Assembly: GCA_947446585.1 (NCBI GenBank)
Contig: CANFGZ010000005.1
Location: 1-36,250, forward strand
Source of the DNA: Chitinophagaceae bacterium
Lineage (GTDB): Bacteria; Bacteroidota; Bacteroidia; Chitinophagales; Chitinophagaceae
Length of the DNA stretch: 36,250 bases
Direction: 5' to 3'
The notes under the pieces are model-generated. The model had not been told where the DNA came from, did no database searches, and saw only the letters and a list, made by a program, of their open reading frames with translations. The translations under genes and the position numbers were made by a program. Positions 9,237 to 16,559 of the stretch are shown here, piece by piece (the first letter of the stretch is position 1; each line of letters opens with the position of its first letter).

Positions 9237-9255
9237 TGTGTGTTTTATAGAATTT

Positions 9256-9297
9256 CCAGCTTATCCAACTTTATCTAGCTTATCTAGCCTTATCCCC
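9256..9297. repeat. Short nonamer tandem array
   Basis: Four imperfect units of exact period 9 (CCAGCTTAT, CCAACTTTA, TCTAGCTTA, TCTAGCCTT) lie between the M14 peptidase and the rpsF promoter. Period matches the arrays at 11267-11390 and 19887-19976. Confidence 0.5.
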
Positions 9298-9355
9298 TAC
9301 TCTTCATATCTCAAAAAAACAATCCTTAAAACGTTTATTTACAAACAAAAATTCC

Positions 9356-9363
9356 TAACTTCG
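9356..9363 (+). promoter_or_regulatory. -7 promoter element for the rpsF operon
   Basis: TAACTTCG matches the TAnnTTTG/TAnnTTCG class, 58 bases before the rpsF start. Confidence 0.55.
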
Positions 9364-9367
9364 CACC

Positions 9368-9384
9368 CCCGAAATAAAATCGGG
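9368..9384 (+). promoter_or_regulatory. 5'-leader hairpin of the rpsF operon
   Basis: A 5-bp stem CCCGA/TCGGG with a 7-base loop lies right after the promoter and is followed by GGGATTAACC. It mirrors the rpsP leader hairpin. It may act in autoregulation by ribosomal proteins or in mRNA stability; neither is shown. Confidence 0.5.
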
Positions 9385-9420
9385 ATTAACCAATTTTTTT
9401 AAAAATTTAAATCAGGGAAA

Positions 9421-9777
9421 ATGAGCAACTACGAATTGATGGTGATTTTTACCCCTGTGCTTTCTGAAGAGGATTTCAAAGCCGCTCAGAAAAAATACGA
9501 GGCACTCGTTAAAGACAACGGAGGCAGCGTAACGCACACGAATCCCTGGGGACTAAAATCACTGGCGTATCCAATTGCCAAAAAGACTACAGGTCTTTAT
9601 TGGGTTATGGAATACAGCGCGCCAACCAGCTTCAATGAAAAGTTGAAAATTCAACTTTTACGTGACGAGAGTGCAATGCGTCACATGTTTACTGTACTCG
9701 ATAAATACGCCGTCGGATACAATGATAGAAAGAGAAGTGGTGTACAACATTTTACTAACGAAAAAGCGGGGGCATAA
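9421..9777 (+). CDS. rpsF: 30S ribosomal protein S6
   Basis: S6 pairs with S18 on the 30S platform. The 118-residue product starts [19 protein letters not shown] and has the family's [21 protein letters not shown] segment and a short basic tail. It is first in the rpsF-rpsR-rplI operon, two bases before rpsR. The leader contains a small hairpin just after the promoter. In other bacteria the S6:S18 pair represses its own operon through a leader RNA, so similar control is plausible here but not shown. Confidence 0.97.
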   Translation: MSNYELMVIFTPVLSEEDFKAAQKKYEALVKDNGGSVTHTNPWGLKSLAYPIAKKTTGLYWVMEYSAPTSFNEKLKIQLLRDESAMRHMFTVLDKYAVGYNDRKRSGVQHFTNEKAGA

Positions 9778-9779
9778 TC

Positions 9780-10046
9780 ATGGCAAAAGCTAATGAAATT
9801 AAGTACTTAACGGCAATAAAGGCCGAAAAGCGTCCGAAGAAATATTGCCGCTTTAAGAAAATGGGAATCCGTTATATTGATTATAAGGATGCCGATTTTT
9901 TGAAAAAGTTTTTAAATGAACAAGGCAAATTGTTACCTCGTCGTCTCACAGGAAACTCTTTAAAGTTTCAGCGTAAAGTAAGTGAAGCCGTAAAGAAAGC
10001 ACGTCAGATGGCGATACTTCCTTATGTAACTGATCTTTTGAAATAA
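9780..10046 (+). CDS. rpsR: 30S ribosomal protein S18
   Basis: S18 is the partner of S6 on the platform of the small subunit. The 88-residue basic protein contains the family signature region [21 protein letters not shown] and the C-terminal [19 protein letters not shown]-type block. The start lies two bases after the rpsF stop, so translation is probably coupled. Its N-terminus lacks the zinc-binding cysteines seen in some S18 forms; only one Cys (KYCRF) is present. Confidence 0.97.
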   Translation: MAKANEIKYLTAIKAEKRPKKYCRFKKMGIRYIDYKDADFLKKFLNEQGKLLPRRLTGNSLKFQRKVSEAVKKARQMAILPYVTDLLK

Positions 10047-10061
10047 TATTTTTTCACCACC

Positions 10062-10106
10062 CTAATCCCGTGCATTCGGGAGAAAGTCTGATAGAAAGGA
10101 TTGGGT
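10062..10106 (+). promoter_or_regulatory. Structured spacer between rpsR and rplI
   Basis: The 75-base spacer holds a TCCCG/CGGGA hairpin (10066-10081), and flanking CCTAATCC and GGATTGGG stretches that can pair around it. It may set the relative expression of L9; role is inferred. Confidence 0.3.
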
Positions 10107-10121
10107 AAAAATGCAATAATC

Positions 10122-10568
10122 ATGCAGGTAATTTTAATTCAGGATGTAAACAATCTTGGCGGAGCCAATGAACTGGTAACCGTAAAAAACGGATATGGTC
10201 GCAACTTTCTTATTCCAAGTAAATTGGCTGTAGAAGCTAGCCCGAGCAATTTGAAGCAACTGGCCGAGAAACTAAAGCAGCAAACTAAGAAAGAAGCCAA
10301 ATTATTGGCAGAAATCAATAGCGTTATTACTGTTTTGAGAGATGGTGCTTTAAAAATTGGTGCAAAAACCGGTACAAGTGGAAAAATCTTCGGTAGTGTA
10401 ACTTCAGTTCAGATTGCACGTGCCATTAAAGAGCAAAAAGGATACGAAATCGATCGCCGCCGTATTTCAATTCTTGATGAAGTAAAAGAATTAGGTACTT
10501 ATAAAGCAAAAATTGACTTTGGTAACGGTAACGAAACTGAAGTAGAATTTGAAGTAGTATCAGAATAA
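10122..10568 (+). CDS. rplI: 50S ribosomal protein L9
   Basis: L9 binds 23S rRNA at the base of the L1 stalk and helps keep the reading frame. I chose the ATG at 10122 (148 residues, MQVILIQDVNNLGGANELV), the family start and length, over the TTG at 10101. The N-terminal domain has VKNGYGRNFLIPSKLAVEAS, followed by the long connecting helix and the C-terminal rRNA-binding domain (SGKIFGSVTSVQIARAI). It is third in the rpsF operon and is followed by a strong terminator. Confidence 0.97.
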   Translation: MQVILIQDVNNLGGANELVTVKNGYGRNFLIPSKLAVEASPSNLKQLAEKLKQQTKKEAKLLAEINSVITVLRDGALKIGAKTGTSGKIFGSVTSVQIARAIKEQKGYEIDRRRISILDEVKELGTYKAKIDFGNGNETEVEFEVVSE

Positions 10569-10590
10569 TATCACATCTTACAATCTTGTA

Positions 10591-10615
10591 AAACCACCTT
10601 TAAGGTGGTTTTTTT
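10591..10615 (+). terminator. Intrinsic terminator of the rpsF-rpsR-rplI operon
   Basis: AACCACCT/AGGTGGTT-type stem with a tight loop, followed by seven T. Confidence 0.9.
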
Positions 10616-10661
10616 GTTAATTTAATTTAACAAATTTCTTGATATTTCAAAAGGATTACTT

Positions 10662-10669
10662 TATCTTTA
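10662..10669 (+). promoter_or_regulatory. Possible -7 element with long leader for the RRM gene
   Basis: TATCTTTA resembles TAnnTTTG. If used it gives a leader of about 115 bases that is rich in T-runs and ends close to the ATG at 10791. Confidence 0.35.
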
Positions 10670-10790
10670 TGTTGAAGAAATGGTTTAAGGTTTTTTTCAT
10701 TGGCTGAAATCTCTTCAAAAGTATTTTTCAGTTTGTTGTAATAACTTATATCATTCAATTTTTTTTAATTTTTTTAAACAGTTTTTTACA

Positions 10791-11198
10791 ATGAACATTT
10801 ATGTTGGAAATCTTAGTTGGTCTATGACGGACGAAGATTTAACGAATCTCTTTACACAGTACGGTACAGTTACTAGTGGTAAAATCTTAAAAGACAAAAT
10901 GAACGGCCGTAGCAAAGGTTTCGGTTTCGTTGAAATGGAAGACGATGAAGCAGCTCGTACTGCAATCGCTAACCTAAACGAAACAGAAGTACAAGGTCGT
11001 AAGTTAATCGTTAACGAATCACAACCACGTCAAGAAGGCGAATACAAAAAGCGTCCAAGTGGCGGTGGTGGTTATGGTGGAAATCGTGGTGGCGGTAGTC
11101 GTGGTGGCTACGGCGGCGGCGGTGGAAGTCGTGGCGGTGGTTACGGTGGTGGTGGAAACCGCAGCGGTGGCGGCGGTGGATATAACAGAGATTTCTAA
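10791..11198 (+). CDS. RRM-domain, glycine-rich RNA-binding protein
   Basis: This is a small single-RRM RNA-binding protein of the type common in Bacteroidetes and cyanobacteria. RNP2 is IYVGNL (residues 3-8) and RNP1 is KGFGFVEM (42-49). The RRM ends near residue 80. Residues 90-135 form a low-complexity Gly/Arg tail with GGYGG and RGG repeats, like eukaryotic glycine-rich RNA-binding proteins, which could bind RNA weakly or drive self-association. The tail is encoded by repetitive GGTGGC-rich DNA, much more G/C-rich than its surroundings. It is a single-gene unit with a long A/T-rich leader and a strong terminator. Likely a post-transcriptional regulator or RNA chaperone; targets unknown. 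Confidence 0.92.
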   Translation: MNIYVGNLSWSMTDEDLTNLFTQYGTVTSGKILKDKMNGRSKGFGFVEMEDDEAARTAIANLNETEVQGRKLIVNESQPRQEGEYKKRPSGGGGYGGNRGGGSRGGYGGGGGSRGGGYGGGGNRSGGGGGYNRDF

Positions 11199-11226
11199 TT
11201 TCGATTTTTATATCTAAACCATATTC

Positions 11227-11257
11227 AATCCTCTAACTAAAGTTGGAGGATTTTTTT
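11227..11257 (+). terminator. Intrinsic terminator after the RRM gene
   Basis: An 11-bp stem (AATCCTC paired with GAGGATT, extended through a T-G wobble and AAC/GTT) with a 4-base loop, followed by seven T. Confidence 0.9.
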
Positions 11258-11266
11258 ATGAACATA

Positions 11267-11390
11267 GTTAATAAGGTTCCAAAGGTTCAATTAGTTGTCT
11301 TATCCTAAAAAAGGTTAAGGATGCATGATAAGACTTTATCATTTGCAACATAACCTATTGAACTTATTGAACCCTTTAAACTTCTTGAAC
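11267..11390. repeat. Inverted nonamer array, 4 + 4 units
   Basis: Left half 11267-11302 has four 9-base units each beginning GTT (e.g. GTTCCAAAG). Right half 11355-11390 has four 9-base units each ending AAC (e.g. TTATTGAAC). The 52-base centre includes one arm of a perfect 8-bp inverted pair, GTCTTATC at 11297 and GATAAGAC at 11327. It fills the spacer between the RRM gene and the helicase; no coding sense was seen. Confidence 0.6.
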
Positions 11391-11454
11391 TGATCATAAG
11401 AAAAACCTCTTGAAACCAACGTGAAATAAACCGCCTGATTGAATCTGGGATTCG

Positions 11455-11462
11455 TAATTTTG
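11455..11462 (+). promoter_or_regulatory. -7 promoter element for the helicase gene
   Basis: TAATTTTG matches TAnnTTTG exactly, 23 bases before the ATG at 11486. Confidence 0.5.
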
Positions 11463-11485
11463 AAACAATCGATTTATACAAACAC

Positions 11486-13981
11486 ATGGATTATTCCGAT
11501 TCTTTTAAGCTCGCTTCAGATTTTGTTCAATACACCAATACTAATATTTTTCTAACCGGAAAAGCGGGTACAGGTAAAACTACATTTCTTAAATATTGTA
11601 AAGAACATGCCAAAAAGAATACAGCTGTTGTAGCCCCTACCGGCGTTGCGGCAATGAATGCAGGTGGCACAACAATACATTCCTTTTTTCAATTGCCATT
11701 TAATCCCTTTATTCCTGCTTCTCGAATGCTTAATGGTGATGAATCTGTAAATGACAAGAACAGCTTATTGAGCAAAATGAAACTGACTTCAGAAAGAAGA
11801 GAAGTGATGAGGAATCTCGAATTATTAATTATCGACGAGATCAGTATGGTGAGATGCGATTTGCTCGATGCAATTGATACGGTATTAAGACATGTTAGAA
11901 ATCAGTATTCAAAGGCGTTTGGAGGAGTTCAGGTTTTATTCATCGGAGATATGTACCAACTCCCTCCTGTTGTAAAAGAGGAAGAATGGCAACTACTTGC
12001 CCCATATTATAAAAGTCAGTATTTTTTCAATAGTCAGGTAATGGAAACCGAACCGGCTATGTTTGTTACACTGGAAAAAATATACCGACAAAATGATCCT
12101 GCATTTATCAATATACTTAACCAGGTTCGTAATAACCAACTGGATTCAGAAGGATATGAATTTTTACATCGCAGATATCTTCCAAATTTCGAACCTGCAA
12201 AATCAGATAATTACATCACTTTAACTACTCATAATTACAAAGCGGATACCATTAATACAAAAGCATTAAATGAAATCGCCACCAGGGAAATAATATTTGA
12301 AGCTGCAATCGAAGGCGAGTTTTATGAAAAATCTTATCCTGCTGATGTATCATTGAAATTAAAAGTGGGTGCTCAGGTTATGTTCATAAAAAATGACACA
12401 GAAAAAATAAAAAGATATTTCAATGGAAAGATTGGTATTGTTGAAAAAATCGAAGATGATAAAATTTGTATTAGTTGTATAGGTGATGATTTGCCAATTG
12501 AAGTTTCTAAAGAAAAATGGAAGAACATTAAATATACCGTTGACAAGACCAGCAATCAAGTTGAAGAAAACGAAATCGGCTCTTTCACTCAATACCCATT
12601 AAGACTTGCCTGGGCGATAACGATTCATAAAAGCCAGGGACTTACATTTGAAAGAGCCGTAATTGATGCGGGTGATGCTTTTGCAGCAGGGCAAGTATAT
12701 GTTGCTTTGAGCAGATGTACCAATTTGGAAGGAATGGTATTACGGAGTCGAATCACCAATCAAAGTCTGAAAAGCGATCAGCGAATTATTGATTTTTCAA
12801 ACTCAAAAAAGCCAATTGATGTTCAGTTGCAATTATTAAAAACAGCAAAGATTAAATACCAGTCCGAGCAAATTAAAGAGTTGTTTGATTTTACTTTCAT
12901 TCGCGATTATACAAAAGAGATTTTGAATTTTATCGCCAAAGAAAAAGATGCATTTAATGGTCAAGGCATTTCAGTATTTGAAAGCATTCAACAATACATT
13001 ATCAGCATGAATCAAACTGCTGAAAAATTTGAATTTCAATTAAATGATCTTCTTAATGCTGAATTATTCCCTGAGAAAAATGATAGGCTACAATCCCGAA
13101 TTAAAGCGGCTGCGCAACATTTCAAAGTTGAAGTTGAAAAAATAAAAACCAGCATAGAAAATATTTCCATTGAAACAGATAGTAAAACATTGGCGAATGA
13201 CTTATACAAACAGTTGCAACGTTTGTATGATGAATTAAATTTCAAATTCCAAATGCTGAAAGGAAACGTAAATGGATTTGCCATTGATGATTATCTACAA
13301 ATCAAAAAAGAGTTTAAGAAAATACCACTGCAATTAAATATTTATTCCGGCCATTCAACAATTGAAAAAACAGACATTGCCCATTCTGCTCTTTACCAAT
13401 TGCTCAAGAAAAAAAGAGATGAAATTTGTAAAGAAAAAAACCAGCCGGTTTATTTAATTGCGAAATCAGCTACGCTGGAAGAAATGACGTTGTATCTTCC
13501 TCAAACCATTTCGCAACTCAATATGATCAATGGTTTTGGCCCAGTTAAAAGCAGACAATACGGACAGGAATTCCTGAATATCATTTGTGAATATTGCGAA
13601 GCCAATGACCTGCAAACAAATATTGAACTATCCATGCCTAAAGTAAAAACTTCCAGCAAAAAAGTTGACACTAAAGCTAAAAAAGAAACTGACCCCAAGA
13701 AAGATACCAAAACAATAAGCTACGAATTATTCAAAAAAGGAAAATCAATAACAGAAATTGCATTGGAAAGAAACATCACTAGCGGAACTGTTGAAACACA
13801 TCTGACTTATTTTATTTCCACGGGTGAGATTGATGTTTCTGAAATACTGAGTGAAGAAAAAATAATCTTAATCAAATCATCTATAGACAAACATGGCAAC
13901 ACCAGTGCAAAAGCATTGAAAGAAAATTTACCGGAGGATATTGGTTATGGAGAGATTAGGATGGTGATGGGAGCCTCCTAA
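11486..13981 (+). CDS. Pif1/RecD-like helicase with HRDC and HTH domains
   Basis: This is a superfamily 1 DNA helicase. The N-terminal ATPase has Walker A GKAGTGKT (25-32), motif Ia APTGVAAMNAGGTTIHSFF, Walker B LLIIDEISM (Asp117, Glu118), GDMYQLPPV, and the C-terminal motor motif WAITIHKSQGLTF with VALSR, all as in Pif1 and RecD2. From about residue 636 to 705 lies an HRDC-like helical region with NMINGFGPVKSRQYG, and from about 749 a helix-turn-helix of the UvrD/RQC-associated type (KKGKSITEIALERNI). The 831-residue layout matches the Bacteroidetes group annotated as helix-turn-helix AAA ATPases. Likely role: unwinding forked or structured DNA in replication and repair; no partner gene is nearby. 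A linker joins the last two parts and is Lys-rich. Confidence 0.9.
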   Translation: MDYSDSFKLASDFVQYTNTNIFLTGKAGTGKTTFLKYCKEHAKKNTAVVAPTGVAAMNAGGTTIHSFFQLPFNPFIPASRMLNGDESVNDKNSLLSKMKLTSERREVMRNLELLIIDEISMVRCDLLDAIDTVLRHVRNQYSKAFGGVQVLFIGDMYQLPPVVKEEEWQLLAPYYKSQYFFNSQVMETEPAMFVTLEKIYRQNDPAFINILNQVRNNQLDSEGYEFLHRRYLPNFEPAKSDNYITLTTHNYKADTINTKALNEIATREIIFEAAIEGEFYEKSYPADVSLKLKVGAQVMFIKNDTEKIKRYFNGKIGIVEKIEDDKICISCIGDDLPIEVSKEKWKNIKYTVDKTSNQVEENEIGSFTQYPLRLAWAITIHKSQGLTFERAVIDAGDAFAAGQVYVALSRCTNLEGMVLRSRITNQSLKSDQRIIDFSNSKKPIDVQLQLLKTAKIKYQSEQIKELFDFTFIRDYTKEILNFIAKEKDAFNGQGISVFESIQQYIISMNQTAEKFEFQLNDLLNAELFPEKNDRLQSRIKAAAQHFKVEVEKIKTSIENISIETDSKTLANDLYKQLQRLYDELNFKFQMLKGNVNGFAIDDYLQIKKEFKKIPLQLNIYSGHSTIEKTDIAHSALYQLLKKKRDEICKEKNQPVYLIAKSATLEEMTLYLPQTISQLNMINGFGPVKSRQYGQEFLNIICEYCEANDLQTNIELSMPKVKTSSKKVDTKAKKETDPKKDTKTISYELFKKGKSITEIALERNITSGTVETHLTYFISTGEIDVSEILSEEKIILIKSSIDKHGNTSAKALKENLPEDIGYGEIRMVMGAS

Positions 13982-14140
13982 ATTCCTCAAAAGAGAAAAT
14001 ATATTGTTGGGATAGAGGCTATTTTACTGCTGAGAAACTTGTAAAAAGCGAATATTTTTTGTGTATGATAAAGCCTTTGCGATCAGTAAATTGTCGCTTT
14101 CTTATTCCTTTTTATCCCACCTTTATTTAAATTACACTTA

Positions 14141-15313
14141 TCATTTCCCATTGATCTTCTCCCTCAACCCCAATCCCACAGCAGCTTTTGGAACTACCAA
14201 ACTAATGGTATTAATCGCGAAATAAGATTCAGATACATGCATATATCCTTTATAAGGACCAGATTCTCCCCATGAATTTTTTACAATGAAAAATGTTTTG
14301 CCCCCTTTTGATTTTTCAATACCCACAATATGCATGAGATGATCATCCTGAGTAGTTAGGTTTTCAAAAAGTTGCTGTCTGATATATTGATCCCATTTTT
14401 CTTCTTTACTATCCGGATCAGTAACTCTCAACATTGTGCTGTCGTTTTCTTTGATATTTAAGGCAATGCCTGTTTTGGAATTGAACCCAATGTTACTTAC
14501 ATCCGCATCCCATGAAACACTGTAGCCATTTTCAATAGCAGATTTTACTAAATCAATCATTTCATTTAAAGGCAAATTATAATAAGAGCCATTGCTGAAA
14601 TTGTCTGGCACTTCAATTATAAAAGGTGCATAAAAAGGATGATGAGTGAAAGATGTTATGTTGATATATTCATCAGCATTAAACTTCAGTGCATTCTTTG
14701 CAAAAGTTTGTGGAGTATACTTTTGATTATTGTAAATAAAAGTCTGAGGCAAGACGCCCATTTGCCTGTCAAGTATCTGATTAAATCCGGGAAGCCAGTT
14801 TGATGACAATGGATCACCATGTGTTTTTAACGTACTATCGAGATAGGTCTTTAATTGGTTTAATAAAATCAGATGATTGTTTACTTTTTCTCCTTTAGCA
14901 TTGCCACTGTAAGCGCTTTCCGGAACGGCTCCATAAGTAGCATAAGATCTGATTACATCATGTCCAAGGCCACCTTCACTAAACTGCGCATGTCCCTGAC
15001 GGAGAATATAATTTTTGGCTTTTTCGATATAGATATTTCTAACCGTAAACATTTCACTCAAATCATAAGGGCCAAGATTATTTTTAATGGTCTGGCTTTC
15101 TATTAATGAAGTTGCAGAAAATGACCAGCAAGTATTCGTTCTCTGTTGATTTTTAATTTTAGTTGCGTTGTTTTTTTTACCTCCAACAAAAAAATTCCCT
15201 GAAATCGCTTTCACCCCTGATGCATCTGGTGAAATATCCAAGATGACATCATCTTGTGCTATAACACTGGATAGATGATAAAATACAAAAAAGACAAGAA
15301 ATATTTTTTTCAT
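14141..15313 (-). CDS. Secreted C1-family cysteine protease (bleomycin hydrolase-like)
   Basis: A papain-superfamily peptidase with a signal peptide (MKKIFLVFFVFYHLSSVIAQ). The catalytic Cys62 is in NQQRTNTCWSFS with the oxyanion Gln just before it; His328 (LMHIVGI) and Asn346 (VKNSWGE) complete the triad. The insertion pattern and the late ASN-Trp block resemble aminopeptidase C/bleomycin hydrolase (PepC), but this one is exported and lacks the usual 450-residue length. It follows the LysM/RlpA-like gene after 8 bases on the same strand, so the two are very likely co-transcribed. A role in cell-surface protein processing is an inference. Confidence 0.88.
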   Translation of the reverse strand: MKKIFLVFFVFYHLSSVIAQDDVILDISPDASGVKAISGNFFVGGKKNNATKIKNQQRTNTCWSFSATSLIESQTIKNNLGPYDLSEMFTVRNIYIEKAKNYILRQGHAQFSEGGLGHDVIRSYATYGAVPESAYSGNAKGEKVNNHLILLNQLKTYLDSTLKTHGDPLSSNWLPGFNQILDRQMGVLPQTFIYNNQKYTPQTFAKNALKFNADEYINITSFTHHPFYAPFIIEVPDNFSNGSYYNLPLNEMIDLVKSAIENGYSVSWDADVSNIGFNSKTGIALNIKENDSTMLRVTDPDSKEEKWDQYIRQQLFENLTTQDDHLMHIVGIEKSKGGKTFFIVKNSWGESGPYKGYMHVSESYFAINTISLVVPKAAVGLGLREKINGK

Positions 15314-15321
15314 AATAATGA

Positions 15322-16443
15322 TTAATAACTTAAAATAACATCAAAGGTTTCGGCACCGGCTCCAAGTTCATCTGCAGCTGCATTGCTTAATCTAATCAGC
15401 AATCCATCATTTTGTTTTAAATCAGGAATAACATCCAGCACTTTTGCAAAAACACTTTTTTGATTTGCCTTGTTGGTGATTTTTAAAATTGTTCCTGAAG
15501 GTGCTGCATTATATAAGCAATAGTATTTCCCATCATTCCAACCGCTGGTGCTTTTAAAGACTGCAGCAGTGCCGCTTTCCGATTTCAATGATGATTTACC
15601 GGAATTCTGACTTGAGTAGGCTGTATTAAAATAACCTCCCTGAAAATCTCTGATGATTATAGAACCTGAATGCTGAGGCTTAGCTTCATTTTCTTTTATA
15701 TCTACAACTGGAATTGCAACAGGAGTCTGCTTAATTTCAGCAGGAGCAGCAACTATAGGTGTTACTGGTTTGATGGGTATCTCTTTTTTTACGATTGGAT
15801 CTGTTGTGTGATTTTTATAACCCACAATAAGATTAACGCCTTCATTAACTCCATCAACAGTTAACTTATTCCATTTTTTTATATCGTCGATACTTACTTT
15901 TTCTGTTTGAGAAATTTGAAAAAGAGTTTCTTTTTTTTGTACTTTATGATAGATGGGTTGCATTCCTGCAGGAGTAACTGGTTTTTCGGTTGGCTTAACT
16001 GCTATTACTGGTTTAGCTGGAGTAACAGATGTAGTTGCCGTAGCAGGTTTAGCAGCATTTGTTGTAATTGATGTTGCTGGTTTTGTAACAGCTGCTGGTG
16101 TGGGCTTAGGCGTTGTTGCGTTAACAGTCGCTGTTGCTGGCTTAGGTGTAGTTGTGGCAGTATTTGAAGCGGGTTTCACAACAGATTCTTTTACAGGAAC
16201 ACTGGCAATTGCTGGCGCTACATCAGGTAAAGGCTCCATTTTTTTTACTGCCGGAATTTTTAAAACCTGTCCTACCTTCACTCCATTTTCAAAAGGAATA
16301 TTATTGTATTCGGCTAATTCACGGGGATGAATTTTTAAAGCTCTTCCAATAGAAAATAACGTTTCCTTTGGACCAACCGTATACGTTTTTTGTGCAATAG
16401 AGAGCAAAGGTGTTAGCAAAAGGATAAAGAATAGTTTTTTCAT
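15322..16443 (-). CDS. LysM peptidoglycan-binding protein with RlpA-like C-terminal domain
   Basis: An exported cell-wall protein. A signal peptide (MKKLFFILLLTPLLSIAQ) is followed by LysM 1 (about 20-64, TYTVGPKETLFSIGRALKI), a long low-complexity linker of Lys/Pro/Thr/Ala (about 70-160) typical of a flexible periplasmic tether, LysM 2 (about 164-210, YHKVQKKETLFQISQTEKV), and a C-terminal double-psi beta-barrel-like part with SGKSSLKSESGTAAVFKS and an ending like RlpA (LSNAAADELGAGAETFDVIL). LysM binds peptidoglycan; RlpA-like barrels can bind or cut denuded glycans, but I cannot confirm catalytic residues. It is first in a two-gene unit with the cysteine protease. Confidence 0.88.
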   Translation of the reverse strand: MKKLFFILLLTPLLSIAQKTYTVGPKETLFSIGRALKIHPRELAEYNNIPFENGVKVGQVLKIPAVKKMEPLPDVAPAIASVPVKESVVKPASNTATTTPKPATATVNATTPKPTPAAVTKPATSITTNAAKPATATTSVTPAKPVIAVKPTEKPVTPAGMQPIYHKVQKKETLFQISQTEKVSIDDIKKWNKLTVDGVNEGVNLIVGYKNHTTDPIVKKEIPIKPVTPIVAAPAEIKQTPVAIPVVDIKENEAKPQHSGSIIIRDFQGGYFNTAYSSQNSGKSSLKSESGTAAVFKSTSGWNDGKYYCLYNAAPSGTILKITNKANQKSVFAKVLDVIPDLKQNDGLLIRLSNAAADELGAGAETFDVILSY

Positions 16444-16559
16444 TTGTTGTTTACTTTAAAGTCATTAAAATAATTGTTGTATTAAAACAATCGATTATCA
16501 TAATACACTGATAAAAATACCTTTGCAAATATGGGAAAATAAGTTGGTTAAATTATTTA

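Noticed and set aside
11305-11487. Minus-strand reading frame of 60 codons
   Set aside because: It lies in the nonamer array spacer and has no recognisable protein sense or start signal.
13982-14140. Terminator between the helicase and the cysteine protease
   Set aside because: Only weak long-range pairs (AAAGCGA with TCGCTTT, GGGATA with TATCCC) separated by 40-100 bases were seen; not a convincing hairpin with a T-run.
15953-16330. Plus-strand reading frame of 125 codons, hydrophobic and Gly/Val-rich
   Set aside because: It is the antisense of the Lys/Pro/Thr/Ala linker of the LysM protein; composition explains it.
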